Source: Glandiceps talaboti (lineage: Eukaryota > Hemichordata > Enteropneusta > Spengelidae). Taken from it: 64,000 nucleotides of DNA. The stretch covers positions 17,867,757-17,931,756 of the forward strand of contig NC_135569.1 in the NCBI RefSeq assembly GCF_964340395.1, given 5' to 3'. Made by a program: the position numbers and the translations under genes. How positions within the stretch are numbered: the first letter of the stretch is position 1; every line of letters begins with the position of its first letter. Shown one piece after another: positions 62,149 through 64,000 of this stretch. The notes beneath the pieces were generated by a model, which saw nothing but the letters and a program-made list of their open reading frames with translations, was not told the DNA's origin and made no database searches.

Positions 62149-64000
62149 GCCATGTTGTATATTGTAGGCAATGACAGGTTGATTTATATGCCATGTTGTA
62201 TATTGTAGGCAATGACTGGTTGATTTATATGCCATGTTGTATATTGTAGGCAATGGCTGGTTGATTTATAAGCCATGTTGTATATTGTAGGCAATGGCTG
62301 GTTGATTTATAAGCCATGTTGTATATTGTAGGCAATGACTGGTTGATTTATAAGCCATGTTGTATATTGTAGGCAATGGCTGGTTGATTTATATGCCATG
62401 TTGTATATTGTAGGCAATGGCTGGTTGATTTATATGCCATGTTGTATATTGTAGGCAATGGCTGGTTGATTTATATGCCATGTTGTATATTGTAGGCAAT
62501 GGCTGGTTGATTTATATGCCATGTTGTATATTGTAGGCAATGGCTGGTTGATTTATATGTTGTATGTTGTATATTGTAGGCAATGACAGGTTGATTTATA
62601 TGCCATGTTGTATATTGTAGGCAATGGCTGGTTGATTTATAAGCCATGTTGTATATTGTAGGCAATGGTTGGTTGATTTATATGCCATGTTGTATATTGT
62701 AGGCAATGGCTGGTTGATTTATATGCCATGTTGTATATTGTAGGCAATGGCTGGTTGATTTATATGCCATGTTGTATATTGTAGGCAATGGCTGGTTGAT
62801 TTATATGCCATGTTGTATATTGTAGGCAATGGTTGGTTGATTTATATGCCATGTTGTATATTGTAGGCAATGGCTGGTTGATTTATATGCCATGTTGTAT
62901 ATTGTAGGCAATGACAGGTTGATTTATATGCCATGTTGTATATTGTAGGCAATGGCTGGTTGATTTATATGCCATGTTGTATATTGTAGGCAATGGCTGG
63001 TTGATTTATATGCCATGTTGTATATTGTAGGCAATGGCTGGTTGATTTATATGCCATGTTGTATATTGTAGGCAATGGCTGGTTGATTTATATGCCATGT
63101 TGTATATTGTAGGCAATGGCTGGTTGATTTATATGCCATGTTGTATATTGTAGGCAATGGCTGGTTGAATTATATGCCATGTTGTATATTGTAGGCAATG
63201 GTTGGTTGATTTATATGCAATGTTGTATATTGTAGGCAATGGCTGGTTGATTTATATGCCATGTTGTATATTGTAGGCAATGGTTGGTTGATTTATATGC
63301 AATGTTGTATATTGTAGGCAATGGCTGGTTGATTTATATGCCATGTTGTATATTGTAGGCAATGGTTGGTTGATTTATAAGCCATGTTGTATATTGTAGG
63401 CAATGACAGGTTGATTTATATGCCATGTTGTATATTGTAGACAATGGCTGGTTGATTTATATGCCATGTTGTATATTGTAGGCAATGACAGGTTGATTTA
63501 TATGCCATGTTGTATATTGTAGGCAATGGTTGGTTGATTTATATGCCATGTTGTATATTGTAGGCAATGGCTGGTTGATTTATATGCCATGTTGTATATT
63601 GTAGGCAATGGTTGGTTGATTTATAAGCCATGTTGTATATTGTAGGCAATGACAGGTTGATTTATATGCCATGTTGTATATTGTAGACAATGGCTGGTTG
63701 ATTTATATGCAATGTTGTATATTGTAGGCAATGGCAGGTTGATTTATATGCCATGTTGTATATTGTAGGCAATGACAGGTTGATTTATATGCCATGTTGT
63801 ATATTGTAGGCAATGGTTGGTTGATTTATAAGCCATGTTGTATATTGTAGGCAATGGCTGGTTGATTTATATGCCATGTTGTATATTGTAGGCAATGACA
63901 GGTTGATTTATATGCCATGTTGTATATTGTAGGCAATGACAAGTTGATTTATATGCCATGTTGTATATTGTAGGCAATGGCTGGTTGATTTATATGCCAT
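62149..64000 (+). repeat. minisatellite, 41-bp unit, about 45 copies, runs off the window
   Basis: The unit is GCCATGTTGTATATTGTAGG plus CAATGGCTGGTTGATTTATA and T. It joins the 33-bp array at a shared TTGATTTA, with no spacer. Each unit has an acceptor-like TATATTGTAG|GC. Confidence 0.98.

Noticed and set aside
61699-62208. 169- and 143-codon frames after exon 8
   Set aside because: Translation of the 33-bp array in the intron; the exon frame itself ends at a stop soon after the donor.

Overview
This is about 64 kb of animal nuclear DNA from an invertebrate. The one gene I can support with confidence is the 5' part of an atypical protein kinase C gene (aPKC, the PRKCI/PRKCZ class) on the + strand. 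It was rebuilt from eight exons whose reading phases all fit: 7662-7743, 36251-36372, 38779-38868, 52005-52055, 55267-55352, 59610-59741, 60962-61058 and 61600-61685. From the ATG at 7685 they encode 241 residues with no frame break: the PB1 domain, the pseudosubstrate segment, the complete C1 zinc finger, and the start of the hinge. The catalytic kinase domain must lie beyond position 64000. Introns are 0.5 to 28.5 kb long and coding bases are only about 1% of the window. The protein resembles the single aPKC of invertebrates, and the repeat content resembles amphioxus, hemichordate or similar marine genomes. The species cannot be fixed from sequence alone.

Layout. 1-88: possible end of an upstream CUB-domain gene. 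89-2130: C/G-tract fold-back sequence and a candidate promoter. 2827-4625: a fold-back element with long inverted arms, then a tRNA-derived SINE. 5335-6918: a TG-bearing repeat split by a hAT-like insertion. 7041-7743: a minisatellite touching the first coding exon. 7744-36250: a giant intron 1 with nested transposons (9826-12760, 22955-26725, 34290-35693), seven or more minisatellites and several copies of a TG-bearing repeat family. 36251-38868: PB1 exons around a 23-bp minisatellite. 38869-52004: intron 3 with 35-, 38- and 43-bp arrays. 52005-61685: the remaining exons, separated by a 2.9-kb 21-bp array, a 1.5-kb inverted-repeat element and other repeats. 61691-64000: two adjoining arrays that run off the window.

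Tandem arrays make up roughly 30% of the window. Most long open frames here come from these arrays (periods 21, 33 and 39 are multiples of three) or from TG/CA tracts, and are not genes. No bacterial-type system, CRISPR array, rRNA or intact transposase was seen.

The most interesting material is structural. At least three dispersed repeat families share one design: T-run + AG, a terminal hairpin, a simple-repeat tract, then a body that often holds tandem units of about 115 to 150 bp. Several minisatellites start or end exactly inside one of these families. There is a three-level nested insertion with an empty-site copy in the same window, a tiny (about 31 bp) palindromic insertion with its own empty site, and a triplicated splice donor after exon 7.
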